Source: Nocardioides sp. zg-DK7169 (lineage in GTDB: Bacteria; Actinomycetota; Actinomycetes; Propionibacteriales; Nocardioidaceae). From it: DNA of 54,624 bases. A program made the translations under genes and the position numbers. Location: the NCBI RefSeq assembly GCF_013155365.1, contig NZ_JABJRA010000008.1, forward strand, positions 1 to 54,624, in the 5' to 3' direction. The notes below the pieces were generated by a model that did not search any database, was not told where the DNA came from, and saw nothing but the letters and a program-made list of their open reading frames with translations. Of the stretch, positions 26,123 to 35,023 are shown piece after piece (position 1 is the first letter of the stretch; each line of letters opens with the position of its first letter).

Positions 26123-26911
26123 TCAGTCCGTGGCTGTGGCGCCGGCGCGCGCCTCGCGGCGACAGCCGACCAGCACGCCGACGACGAGGCCGTCCTCGAT
26201 GAGCGAGCCGATAGTCTCCTCCTGCTCGGCGGCCCGGGCCCACCGCGGGTCCTCGCCGTGGACCCGCTCGACCTCCGCCTCGACCGCGTCCGCGGCCCGT
26301 TGCCAGTCCTCGGGTGTGCCGGGCACGTCGGCCAGGGGCACCTCGTCGAGGACGCTCAGCGCGCAGGCCTCGAGGTCCGCGACCAGCTCGGCCCGGCTCG
26401 GGAACCAGTTCCCCTCCGGCTGGTCGGGAAGCTCCTCGACGGTGCGCGTGTAGACCAGCAGGCCGACCGCTCCCCCGTCGCGCACGACGCGCGCCAGCTC
26501 GCGCAGGTAGCTGCGCTTGTCCTCCAGGGTGCACAGCACGCCCAGCGACCACGCGGAGTCGAAGGTGCCGGCGCCGAACGGCAGTCGTGCCCCGTCGGCC
26601 GCCACCACCGGGCTCCCGAACAGCCGCCGGGCCGCTCGGCAGGCGCCCACCATCGGCTCCGCGAGCACCGGCCGAGCACCGCGGGTGCGGGCGAGGTACG
26701 CCGCGGGCCCACCGACCCCCGCGCCGGAATCGAGCAGGTGGGTGCCGGCGCTGACCCCCATCGCCTCGGCCAGCCAGTCCAGGGCACCGGGGCTGCCGCT
26801 GCCGCGGCAGGCGGCGGGCAGGGCGTGGTCGGGGCCCAACACGGCGACCGCGTCCGCGGTCCATGCCGCCACCGTGTCGAACTCGTCGACCATCGGGTCG
26901 CGCTCGCTCAT
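26123..26911 (-). CDS. SAM-dependent class I methyltransferase
   Basis: 262 residues. The SAM motif is HLLDSGAGVGGPAAYLA (about 58-74); motif II VLAEPM, then VVAADGARLPFGAGTFDSAWSLG and LARVVRDGGAVGLLVY as the later strands of a Rossmann methyltransferase. The C-terminal third is acidic and helical. It starts 4 bp inside the upstream MTHFR-like gene's stop (ATGA), so the two are probably coupled, suggesting related one-carbon chemistry. The acceptor is unknown. Confidence 0.75.
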   Translation of the reverse strand: MSERDPMVDEFDTVAAWTADAVAVLGPDHALPAACRGSGSPGALDWLAEAMGVSAGTHLLDSGAGVGGPAAYLARTRGARPVLAEPMVGACRAARRLFGSPVVAADGARLPFGAGTFDSAWSLGVLCTLEDKRSYLRELARVVRDGGAVGLLVYTRTVEELPDQPEGNWFPSRAELVADLEACALSVLDEVPLADVPGTPEDWQRAADAVEAEVERVHGEDPRWARAAEQEETIGSLIEDGLVVGVLVGCRREARAGATATD

Positions 26912-27924
26912 CGTCCCTCCCGGATCCGGTCGCCGATCTCTGCCTTCACACGCGCCCCGGCGAGCTCGCCCGCACCGGAGCCGAGGCCGGACAGGTTCAC
27001 CCCGACGACCCCCTCGATGGCCAGCAGCGCCCGGGCCTCGGCCACCGCCGCCTCGATCCCGGCCTCGCGCACGTCACGGGCCTCGAGCACCGCCTCGACC
27101 CGGGCGTCCTCGAGGTGCAGCCCCGGGAAGCGCTGCAGGACGCGGGCCGAGCGCTCGTCGGTGTAGACGGCGACAGCGGCGATCGCCGGGATGCCCACCC
27201 CCAGCGCCCGGGCGGCCGTGACGAAGTCGGCCACCTCACCCGGAGTGGCGACGTGGTTGAGGACCGCGAGGTGCGCCCCGGCACGTTGCTTCTGCAGCAG
27301 CCGGGCCGGGCGCAGCGCACGGGGTACGGCGGCCGGCGCCTCGGGCACCGCAACGGCGTGGCCGCACTCGCGCGCCCGCGCAGCCAGTCGGGTGCCGTCG
27401 AGGTCGAAGACCTGGGTGACCCCGGGGCGCACCCCGGGCGCACGCACGTCCCCGGTCACGCACAGCACGCCGTCGGCGCCGGCCAGGGCGAGCCCGGCGA
27501 GCTCCTGCTCCAGCACCACCCGGTTGCGGTCCCGGCAGGTGAGGGTCATCCAGGGCGTCCCTCCCGCCTGCGCGACCAGCATGGCCATGAGCGCCGGCGG
27601 GAAGTCAGGACGGTTCTGGTGCTCGCCCACCAGCACCGCGTCGCACGAGCCGCGCAACACGTCGACGACAGCGGCCAGGCCCGCGGCGTCGTACGCCCGA
27701 GTGGTGAGGTCGCTCAGCACGACGGGGCCGGAACGGGCCGCGTCGAGCAGCCGGCTGGACGGGCCGGTGGGGAGCGGTGCGGTCGGCTCGGTCCAGCGCA
27801 CCACCTCGGCCCGGGGCTGCGCGAAGGGGCACGGTCGCTGGTCGAGCTCGCAGGAGGCGTCGTCGCGGACGCCGCCGCACGGCCCGTAGGTCATCCGCTT
27901 CGGGCACCCCTGCTCATCGGACAC
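26908..27924 (-). CDS. Methylenetetrahydrofolate reductase-like protein with N-terminal MetV-type Cys motif
   Basis: 338 residues. Residues 1-35 carry CPKRMTYGPCGGV and DDASCELDQRPCPF, the four-Cys motif usually called the MTHFR C-terminal domain and found in MetV. After it comes an MTHFR TIM-barrel-like region: VLLSDLTTRAYD-like VVLSDLTTRAYDAAGLAAV, VGEHQNRPDFPP, TLTCRDRNRVVLEQELAGLALAG and GVLCVTGDV. Usually the Cys motif is a separate protein or lies at the other end. GTG at 27924 (VSDEQGCPKR, with GAGG just upstream) is preferred over ATG at 27957. It overlaps the downstream methyltransferase by 4 bp. It probably handles methyl- or methylene-folate, but no FAD-binding residues were verified. 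Confidence 0.72.
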   Translation of the reverse strand: MSDEQGCPKRMTYGPCGGVRDDASCELDQRPCPFAQPRAEVVRWTEPTAPLPTGPSSRLLDAARSGPVVLSDLTTRAYDAAGLAAVVDVLRGSCDAVLVGEHQNRPDFPPALMAMLVAQAGGTPWMTLTCRDRNRVVLEQELAGLALAGADGVLCVTGDVRAPGVRPGVTQVFDLDGTRLAARARECGHAVAVPEAPAAVPRALRPARLLQKQRAGAHLAVLNHVATPGEVADFVTAARALGVGIPAIAAVAVYTDERSARVLQRFPGLHLEDARVEAVLEARDVREAGIEAAVAEARALLAIEGVVGVNLSGLGSGAGELAGARVKAEIGDRIREGR

Positions 27925-27985
27925 GGAGCCTCGGTGTCCCCGTGGTCGCTGTCGCATGCCTGGCCGAGCCGTGCTCGACCGTGCT

Positions 27986-28059
27986 CGGACATGCAGAACC
28001 CCCTCGTCGGGCCAGTTTCCCCAGGTCAACGATCCGACCGGGGTACTTCTGCATGTCCG
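27986..28059. repeat. 74-bp dispersed element, copy A
   Basis: It begins CGGACATGCAGAAC and ends TACTTCTGCATGTCCG, so the ends are inverted repeats (13 bases paired: CGGACATGCAGAA/TTCTGCATGTCCG). Inside, CCCC and GTCGG pair with CCGAC and GGGG. Another copy of identical length lies at 38612-38685. Similarity also extends six bases past the right end (ACGACG). It sits in the 267-bp gap between an MTHFR-like gene and an aldo/keto reductase. Confidence 0.75.
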
Positions 28060-28191
28060 ACGACGTCCCACCGCCCCGTCCTGGACCCGGCCTCAGGCCC
28101 TCGGCGTGGAGCGCCCGGCCATGCTGGGAGGACGGCGACACCTCGAGCCCAGTTGGACCCGGCCGCCGAGAGGACCAGCGAGGAGAGCCCC

Positions 28192-29046
28192 ATGATCCTG
28201 AACGAGACATATGCCCTGTCGAACGGCGTGCAGATCCCCAAGCTGGGACTGGGCACGTGGTTCATCGACGACGGCGACACCGCCCAGGCGGTGCGCGACG
28301 CCGTCGAGATCGGCTACCGCAACATCGACACGGCCCAGGCGTACGGCAACGAGCGCGGCGTCGGTGAGGGCGTGCGCACCTGCGGCCTCGACCGCGACGA
28401 CCTCTTCGTGTCGACCAAGCTGGCCGCCGAGATCAAGGACCACGACGGCGCCCTCGCGGCGATCGACGGCTCCCTGTCCGCCCTCGGGCTCGACCACATC
28501 GACCTGATGCTGATCCACAGTCCGCAGCCGTGGGCCGACTTCCGCGGCGGCGACTACGCCGAGGGCAACCGCGAGGCGTGGCGAGCACTGGAGGAGGCAC
28601 ACCAGGCGGGCAAGGTGCGCGCCATCGGCGTCTCGAACTTCCTGGAGCACGACCTCGACAACATCCTCGGCTCCTGCACCGTCGCCCCGCAGGTCAACCA
28701 GCTGCTCGTCCACGCGGGGAACACCCCAGGCGACCTGCTGGCCTACTGCGCCGACGAGAACGTCCTCGTGGAGGCCTACTCGCCCATCGCGCACGGAGCG
28801 CTCCTGCAGCACCCGGAGATCGCCGAGATCGCAGGGCGGTACGACGTCAGCGTCCCGCAGCTGTGCATCCGCTACACGCTCCAGCTGGGCACGGTGTCGC
28901 TGCCCAAGACGGCCAACCCCGAGCACATGCGCAGCAACGCCGAGGTGGACTTCACCATCTCCGCCCTCGACATGGCGACGCTGCGCGGCATGCAGGCGCT
29001 CGACTACGGCGAGCACAGGGCGTTCCCCGTCTACAGCGGGAAGTAG
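28192..29046 (+). CDS. Aldo/keto reductase
   Basis: 284 residues, an AKR5-like small member. The catalytic tetrad is visible as D47-like IDTAQAYGNE (Asp, Tyr), STKLAAEIKD (Lys), and LMLIHSPQPW (His). VGVSNF-type motif AIGVSNFLEHDL and the NADPH loop SLPKTANPEHMRSN are present. It reduces aldehydes or ketones with NADPH. The ATG at 28192 has AGGAGAG 5 bp upstream. No operon partner is seen. Confidence 0.92.
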   Translation: MILNETYALSNGVQIPKLGLGTWFIDDGDTAQAVRDAVEIGYRNIDTAQAYGNERGVGEGVRTCGLDRDDLFVSTKLAAEIKDHDGALAAIDGSLSALGLDHIDLMLIHSPQPWADFRGGDYAEGNREAWRALEEAHQAGKVRAIGVSNFLEHDLDNILGSCTVAPQVNQLLVHAGNTPGDLLAYCADENVLVEAYSPIAHGALLQHPEIAEIAGRYDVSVPQLCIRYTLQLGTVSLPKTANPEHMRSNAEVDFTISALDMATLRGMQALDYGEHRAFPVYSGK

Positions 29047-29300
29047 GCCCTCCGACGGCGTCGTGCACGCCGCCGCGCGTTTCCCCAGGCGTGGCTCGAG
29101 CGCCCCGAAATGTCGTCGACTGGCCTGCACCGCAGGTCTGGTGCCGGCGGTGCTGGGTGGCCGTTCGGTCCCCCCTCGACCTCGGCCACGCCACCCGGCT
29201 CTTCAGCCCGAGCCAGCGGGAGGAAGGACCGACCTGGCGAACGGCCTGCTCCTCTGCTCCCGCCATCGTCCTGGCCCAGGTAGCGCGCTCGCGGCCGGCG

Positions 29301-32300
29301 TCAGCGCTTCGTGCCTCGCACCGGCTCGGCGACGACCACCTTGTACTTCGTGTAGTGGAAGCGCCCGTTGGGGTAGACGACCCGGTCGGTGCAGCTGATC
29401 AGCACGAGCCGGTGGGCGCCGGTGGTCCCGAAGTACCGAGCGGGGAGCTTCCGGGTCCGCTGGTACGTCGCGGTGCTGGTCACCCGGTAGCGGTGCGTCG
29501 TCCCGCCGCTCCTCACCGTGACCGGCTGGCCGCGCTGGGCGCGGCGCAGGCCCCACATGGCGCCCGGCCGGTCGCTGCGGTCCGAGACGTGCCCGGCGAT
29601 GACCGAGGTGCCGATCGTGTCGCCGTACCCCGCAGACTTGCGCAGCCAGCTGGTGACGTCGACGTCGCCGGGCAGCCTCATCTCCCCGCGGGCGATCGTG
29701 GTGGGGATGACGGTGGCGTCCAGGCCGAAGCCCGGTCCCCGCACCACCGTCGGCGCCCGCCGCTCGGCGCCGAGGCCCGGAAGGACGCCGGAGAACCCGC
29801 CGTTGACCGCCGGGACGGGGTACGACGGCTTCGCGACCGTCGTCGTCTCGGAGGCCAGTCCGCAGCGGCTGGTCGCGGCGGCGTTGGCAGCCGTGGCCCG
29901 CGTGGACACCCGCCAGGTGTAGACGCCGGGCTCGTTGATCCGCACCGACGCGGTGCGGCTCCAGCCGGCGCTCGCGCGCCACCGGACCGTGCGCACCAGC
30001 TTGCCCGGCCCGCAGGTCGCGGCCGCCCGCGACGTGAACGGCCCGTAGAGGCGGGCGGTCGCCGGCACGGAGGTGCCGCGCGCGAGCCGGGTCACGCGGA
30101 CCCGGTCGTGGAAGGCCTCCCCGGGCGTGACCCGCTGGTCGGAGGTCCGGGTCGCGATCTCCGGCTCGGCGGGCGGGTTGATCGTGACCACCGCGCTGTC
30201 CGGGCCGGAGGAGGTGGGCTCGCCGAGGGGGTCGGTGCCGGAGGCCCGCGCAGTGTTGCGCAGCCGACGTGCGGACAGGTCGGCCGCGCGGACGACGTAC
30301 ACGCTCGTGCAGGTGACGCTCGCCCCGGGAGCGAGGTTTGCCGCGCCCGGCGGGCAGGTCGGCGTCGGCAGGTTGCCGGAGCCGGTGAAGCGGCCCTCCA
30401 CGACCGCGACGGCGCTGAGGGTGACGTCTCCGGTGTTGGTGATGCGGAACCGGTAGGTCACCCGCTGCCCGGCTGCGGAGACGGTACGGGGCCGCGCGGT
30501 CTTCACGATCGTGAGCGCGGGGTCCTCCGAGCCGTTGATGGTGGCGGAGTCGGAGTTGTTGGTCAGGTCGGGGTCGTAGGGAAATCCGTCGGACCGGTCG
30601 GAGTCCGCGGTGTTGGTGAGCGCACCGGTCTGCGCGACGCGGGCCACGATCTGCAGCTCGGCCTGGGGCTCGGTCGCCGGCAGGTCGGCCGGGTCGAGGT
30701 CGCCGATGGTCCACACCCCTGTGTCCGGGTCGTAGTCCCCCACCGTCGCGGTGCTGCTGACGTAGGTGAGGCCTGCGGGCAGGAGGTCGTCCACGGTGAC
30801 CGCCTCGGCCGTGTCCGGACCGAGGTTGCGGACGCCGACGGTGAAGGTGACGGTCTCGCCGACGAGGGCCGTGGGGTCGTCGACGGTCTTCTCGACGGCG
30901 ATGTCCGCGGCCGGGACGAACAGCTCGGCGTTGGCGGTGTTGTTGCTCGGGTCCGGGTCCTCGACCCGGGACTCCTGGATCGCGACGAGGTTGCGGTAGT
31001 TCCCCAAGGCGTTGGGCCCGATGAGCACGGACACCTCCAGCGTCGCGGTCGCCCCCGCCTCGAGCCGCGGGATGGTCCAGACGCGGTTCTCCTCGTCGAA
31101 GGTCCCGTTGTCGGTGGTGTGCCCCGTGATGTTGGCCTGGATGAGCGCGGGGTCCTCGGTGACGGTGTCGTCGGTGGCGTTGGGGCCGTTGTTGGTGATC
31201 GTGATCGTGTAGACGACCGTGTCCCCCGGCTGGGCCACCGGCTGGTCGACGGTCTTGGTGATCGCGAGGTCGGCCAGCTCCACGAACGTCGCGGTGGCCG
31301 AGGCGGAGTTGTTGGTCTCGTCGACGTCGCGCTGGTCGAGGGTGCTGAGGCCGACGGTGTTGCTGCGCTGCCCGACGACGGTGCCGGTGGCCCGGATCGT
31401 GAGGGTCGCGCTCGCCCCGACGGCCAGCGAGTCGATGCTCCACGAGCCGGTCTCGGGGTCGAAGGTGCCGTCGCCCGTGGACGAGACGTAGGTCAGTCCC
31501 TCCTCCAGGACGTCGTCGAAGACGATGTTGGTGGCCGCCGTCGGGGGTGCCCCGGCGACGGCGTTGTTGGTCGCGGTGACCGTGAACACCACGTCCTGGT
31601 CCAGCGGGACGGCCGAGACGTCCTCGTCACCATCGGGACGGGCGACGTCCTTGGTGACGGCGACGTCGACCGCGGGCCCCAGGGTGGTGACCGTGGCCGA
31701 GGACTCGTTGTCGGCCGGGGTGGGATCGTCCAACAGGGGCGCCGCCACCGTGACGACGTTGACCTTGGTCCCCTCGGTGTCGACCCGCGCGGTGATGGCC
31801 AGCGTGGCGCTCGCCCCGGAGGCCAGCGTGCCGACCTCCCAGCGCCCGCCAGGGAGGTCGACGGTGCCCTGCGAGGGGGTGCTGTCGAGGATCGTGATCC
31901 CCTCCGGGCCGGTGTCGGTGACGAAGACGTCGCGCACGGTGTCGGGTCCCCGGTTGAGGACGGTGACCGTGTAGGTGACGGTGTCGCCGACGACGGTCTC
32001 CTCGTCGGAGACACCCTTCACGATGGCGAGGTCGGCGATGGGGGTGCGCACGTCGACGCTCGCTGACGCGGAGTCGTTGGCGCTGTTGATGTCGACCGGT
32101 GACACGCTGGCGATGCTGACGGCGTTGGTGAAGGTGCCCGGGGCGGTGGTGCCGAGGACGAAGTCGTACGACGCGGATGCCCCGACGGCGAGGGCGCCGA
32201 TCGTCCAGATGCCGCTGGCCGGGTCGTAGGTGCCGGTGCCGCCGGAGTCCCCGGGCCGGTAGGTCAGCCCCGGGGGCAGCTCCTCGGTCACGGTGATGCC

Positions 32301-34499
32301 GGTGCCGGGACGCGGCCCGAGGTTGGTGACGGTGACCCGGAACGTGACCGGCTCCCCCGCCGCGACCAGCGCGGACCCGATGACCTCCTTGGTCACCGCC
32401 AGGTCGAGGGACGCGGGGTTCAAGGTCACGGTGGCGCTGTTGTTGTCGGCGTTCGTGTCCAGCTGGTCCAGGCTGGTCAGGCTCGCGGTGTTGGAGACCA
32501 CCCCGTTGGTGTCGACCCGAGCGGTGATCGTGAGGGTCACGGCATTGTCGACGGCCAGGTTCGGGATCGACCAGGCGCCGGTGCCGGCGGCGTACGTCGA
32601 CGGCTGAGGGCCGGCGGTGCTCGAGCTCAGCAGCGTCAGGCGCCCCTCGGGCAGCAGGTCGGTGATGACGACGTCGGTGGCGAGCGCCGGGCCGTTGTTG
32701 GTCGCGGTGACGGTGAAGGTGACCGTGTCGCCGACCGCCGGCTCGGGGTCGTCGATGGTCTTGGTGACCGCGATGTCGGTGTTGACCCCGATGCTGGCCT
32801 GGGCCTCGGGCGACTCGACGTCCTGACCCGCGGGTGTCTCCCCCGTCGCGACGGCGGTGTTGACGATGCTCCCCGACGGGTCGGCCTGCCTGGTGTCGAC
32901 GGTGTAGGTGCCTGTGCACGTGGTCGAGGCCCCGGGCGCGAGCACGTTGGCCTCGCACACGAGCGCCCCGGAGGAGACGCGGTCGTCGGTGACGGCGATG
33001 TTGGTGACGGTGGATCCGCCGGTGTTCGTCACGGTGTAGAGGTACTCGACCTCCTGCCCCGCCTCGTACGGTCCCGGTGTCTGCACCTCCTTGTCCAGGT
33101 CGAGGCTCGAGACGAGCGGCACGGTGACCGTCGCCTCGGGGGAGGTGACCGGGTCCCCCGCCGGATTCTGTGCGGTGGCCGTCGCGACGTTGACGACCTC
33201 CCCGGCCTCGACGTCGGCGGCGGTGACGGTGTAGGTGCCGCGGCAGACGGTGGTCGACCCCGCCGCTGGCGCCGGGACCAAGGTGGTGTTGTCGCAGGTG
33301 ATCGGGCCGGTGATGGTGTCGTCGGTGATCGACAGCGTCGACAGGGTCTCCTGCCCGGCGTTGGTGACGGTGTACTGGTAGGGGATCACTGTCCCCGCGG
33401 TGATGACCGCCGGCAGCGTCCCGGCGCTGCGGTCGACCTGCTTCTCCAGCTGCAGCTGCGCGAGCGGGTTGACCGACCGGACGAGCGCGTTGCGGATCAG
33501 GTGGACGTCGGTCTGGCCTCCAGTGGAGCCGGAGAGCCCGAACTTGTAGGTGCTCGGCAGGTCGGCCGGCGCCGGGATGTCGAGCTCGGTGACCCACGGG
33601 CTGGCGGGGTTGCTGGGGTCGTAGCGGACCTGGACGACGACCCGCGGGTCGGGCGCCGGGGTGACCGTGATGTTCACCTGGCGCCAGGACGCTGCGAGGG
33701 TGCGGGCGCGCAGGGTCCCGTTGCCGCCGTTGAGCGTCGTGCCGGGATCGTCGGGGTCGGCCGGGTTCTCCGGGGTGGTCGAGGCCAGGTAGCAGTACCC
33801 GGTGTCGCCGTCCCCGGGTCCGCGCACGGTGATCACGTTCGGCGCCACGGCGCCCTCTGCGGTCGAGGGCGAGCGATCACCCTCGGGGCAGCCGCGGCCC
33901 CGCCCCTCGCCGTCGTCGTAGTAGTTGCCGTACGCGTCCAGCCCGACGCCGAGCACGCCGCCGGTGACGCCGGGCTCCGTGACGTCGTCGATGATGCGCT
34001 GGGCGTAGCCCAGGCTGCCGCCCGGCGCACCGGTCTCGGTCAGGTCGGTGGAGCCGTCGACGAGGAAGAAGCCGATGCCGTCGGCGCCGGTGCCGCCGTA
34101 CTGGAACTGGTCGAAGGTGATGGTCACCCCGGCGGTGGCCGGGATCGGGCTGTTGTAGAGCACGCTGCCGGCTCGCTGGGTGGTCGTGTCGGTGAGCTGC
34201 AGGTAGCCGGGGGTCACGCCGAGGCCCGGCACGGGGCCGGACCGGTGGGTCACGCAGGTCGGGATCTGGGCGGATCCTGCCGGAGGCCGGGCACTCGCCC
34301 CGGTCAGGCAGGTGTCGCCCTGGACCGTCCACGCCGGGTCCGCCACCGAGGTGCCGGTGAAGGTCTCCGACACGATCGTGGTGCCGCCCGTCGGCGGGTC
34401 CGCGGACGCCGGCGCCCGGGCGGCGTCGGTGACGGTCGAGAGCGTGGCCGCCGCCATCGCGCACGCCGCGGTCATGGCGGTCAGTCGTCGGATCCTCAC
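29301..34499 (-). CDS. Giant secreted protein: lectin-like domain, nine DUF11 repeats, C-terminal sortase domain
   Basis: 1,732 residues. A signal peptide (residues 1-32, LTAMTAACAMAAATLS then APASA) is followed by an L-type-lectin-like domain (about 35-330, with FDQFQYGGTGADGIGFFLVDG). Nine DUF11 cell-surface repeats run from about 345 to 1438; each opens with a form of DIAVTKTVDDP and closes near DNNSATVT, and two or three have Cys pairs. After a 150-residue region comes a class F sortase-like domain (about 1600-1732) with H1637 (IAGHVSDRS) and C1703 (LISCTDRVV). The catalytic Arg expected near the end (YRxNVVV in relatives) reads HYTKYKVVV, so it may be Lys or lost. No LPXTG-type sorting signal or terminal anchor helix is visible. 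The GTG start at 34499 is chosen because the signal peptide begins there; the frame is open further upstream. Confidence 0.8.
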   Translation of the reverse strand: MRIRRLTAMTAACAMAAATLSTVTDAARAPASADPPTGGTTIVSETFTGTSVADPAWTVQGDTCLTGASARPPAGSAQIPTCVTHRSGPVPGLGVTPGYLQLTDTTTQRAGSVLYNSPIPATAGVTITFDQFQYGGTGADGIGFFLVDGSTDLTETGAPGGSLGYAQRIIDDVTEPGVTGGVLGVGLDAYGNYYDDGEGRGRGCPEGDRSPSTAEGAVAPNVITVRGPGDGDTGYCYLASTTPENPADPDDPGTTLNGGNGTLRARTLAASWRQVNITVTPAPDPRVVVQVRYDPSNPASPWVTELDIPAPADLPSTYKFGLSGSTGGQTDVHLIRNALVRSVNPLAQLQLEKQVDRSAGTLPAVITAGTVIPYQYTVTNAGQETLSTLSITDDTITGPITCDNTTLVPAPAAGSTTVCRGTYTVTAADVEAGEVVNVATATAQNPAGDPVTSPEATVTVPLVSSLDLDKEVQTPGPYEAGQEVEYLYTVTNTGGSTVTNIAVTDDRVSSGALVCEANVLAPGASTTCTGTYTVDTRQADPSGSIVNTAVATGETPAGQDVESPEAQASIGVNTDIAVTKTIDDPEPAVGDTVTFTVTATNNGPALATDVVITDLLPEGRLTLLSSSTAGPQPSTYAAGTGAWSIPNLAVDNAVTLTITARVDTNGVVSNTASLTSLDQLDTNADNNSATVTLNPASLDLAVTKEVIGSALVAAGEPVTFRVTVTNLGPRPGTGITVTEELPPGLTYRPGDSGGTGTYDPASGIWTIGALAVGASASYDFVLGTTAPGTFTNAVSIASVSPVDINSANDSASASVDVRTPIADLAIVKGVSDEETVVGDTVTYTVTVLNRGPDTVRDVFVTDTGPEGITILDSTPSQGTVDLPGGRWEVGTLASGASATLAITARVDTEGTKVNVVTVAAPLLDDPTPADNESSATVTTLGPAVDVAVTKDVARPDGDEDVSAVPLDQDVVFTVTATNNAVAGAPPTAATNIVFDDVLEEGLTYVSSTGDGTFDPETGSWSIDSLAVGASATLTIRATGTVVGQRSNTVGLSTLDQRDVDETNNSASATATFVELADLAITKTVDQPVAQPGDTVVYTITITNNGPNATDDTVTEDPALIQANITGHTTDNGTFDEENRVWTIPRLEAGATATLEVSVLIGPNALGNYRNLVAIQESRVEDPDPSNNTANAELFVPAADIAVEKTVDDPTALVGETVTFTVGVRNLGPDTAEAVTVDDLLPAGLTYVSSTATVGDYDPDTGVWTIGDLDPADLPATEPQAELQIVARVAQTGALTNTADSDRSDGFPYDPDLTNNSDSATINGSEDPALTIVKTARPRTVSAAGQRVTYRFRITNTGDVTLSAVAVVEGRFTGSGNLPTPTCPPGAANLAPGASVTCTSVYVVRAADLSARRLRNTARASGTDPLGEPTSSGPDSAVVTINPPAEPEIATRTSDQRVTPGEAFHDRVRVTRLARGTSVPATARLYGPFTSRAAATCGPGKLVRTVRWRASAGWSRTASVRINEPGVYTWRVSTRATAANAAATSRCGLASETTTVAKPSYPVPAVNGGFSGVLPGLGAERRAPTVVRGPGFGLDATVIPTTIARGEMRLPGDVDVTSWLRKSAGYGDTIGTSVIAGHVSDRSDRPGAMWGLRRAQRGQPVTVRSGGTTHRYRVTSTATYQRTRKLPARYFGTTGAHRLVLISCTDRVVYPNGRFHYTKYKVVVAEPVRGTKR

Positions 34500-34773
34500 C
34501 ACAGTTGCCCTACTCCCGAGTCGGCCCCCGCACGTCCTCCCACTGTGACCTGCGCCAGAGATCTCCACAACCCGTGCGGCTCGAGCGTCGGCGCGCAGGC
34601 GCCGACCGACCCGGCGGCGCCACCGGGTCCGGGTGCAGGGCGAATCGGCCGCGACGGTCATCGACGGGGGTCGATCGTCGCCTACCCGACCCAGGTCCCC
34701 CGAGAGCGACCCGTGCCCGACCTGCTCACCGCTGCGCACCCCGCCGACGACCAGCACGCACCGCCCGCCCGCG
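34500..34773. other. Non-coding DNA upstream of the giant surface protein
   Basis: This holds the 5' leader and promoter region of the giant gene. I could not assign a promoter with confidence, and no other gene is convincing. Confidence 0.35.
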
Positions 34774-34781
34774 CCCACCCG

Positions 34782-34980
34782 GATGGCGCCAACGAGAACC
34801 TCGGCGCGAGCTGCTCAGCTGCACACGGTGGGCCGTGGCCACTACACCGAGGACGACGTGAAGGCCTCCGCGCGGATCCTCACCGGCTGGCGGCTTCGCC
34901 CCGATCCTCGCGCTCCTCGCCGGCCACCCCGCCGCGCGCACGCTGTCCTCGGCGCGCGACCTCGCCGAGCTGCTGGACGC
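34782..34980 (+). pseudogene. DUF1800 gene fragment
   Basis: The DNA encodes a DUF1800 core (ANENLG, then ELLQLHTVGRGHYTEDDVK, then ASARILTGWR) with one base lost after ANENLG and another before the HTVG segment, relative to the intact copy at 13349. After TGWR the similarity ends; a later frame reads FAPILALLAGHPAAR, possibly a rearranged piece of the same gene. Both ends of the parent gene are missing. It stands alone without a DUF1501 partner. Confidence 0.7.
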
Positions 34981-35023
34981 CGTCACCCAGGCGACGGGTC
35001 GGGCCCGGCGGGGCCGGGACGCC

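Noticed and set aside
28530..32066. 1,178-codon plus-strand frame opposite the DUF11 repeats
   Set aside because: It mirrors the repeat gene's codon pattern; the plus strand has no start with a ribosome site or known motif.
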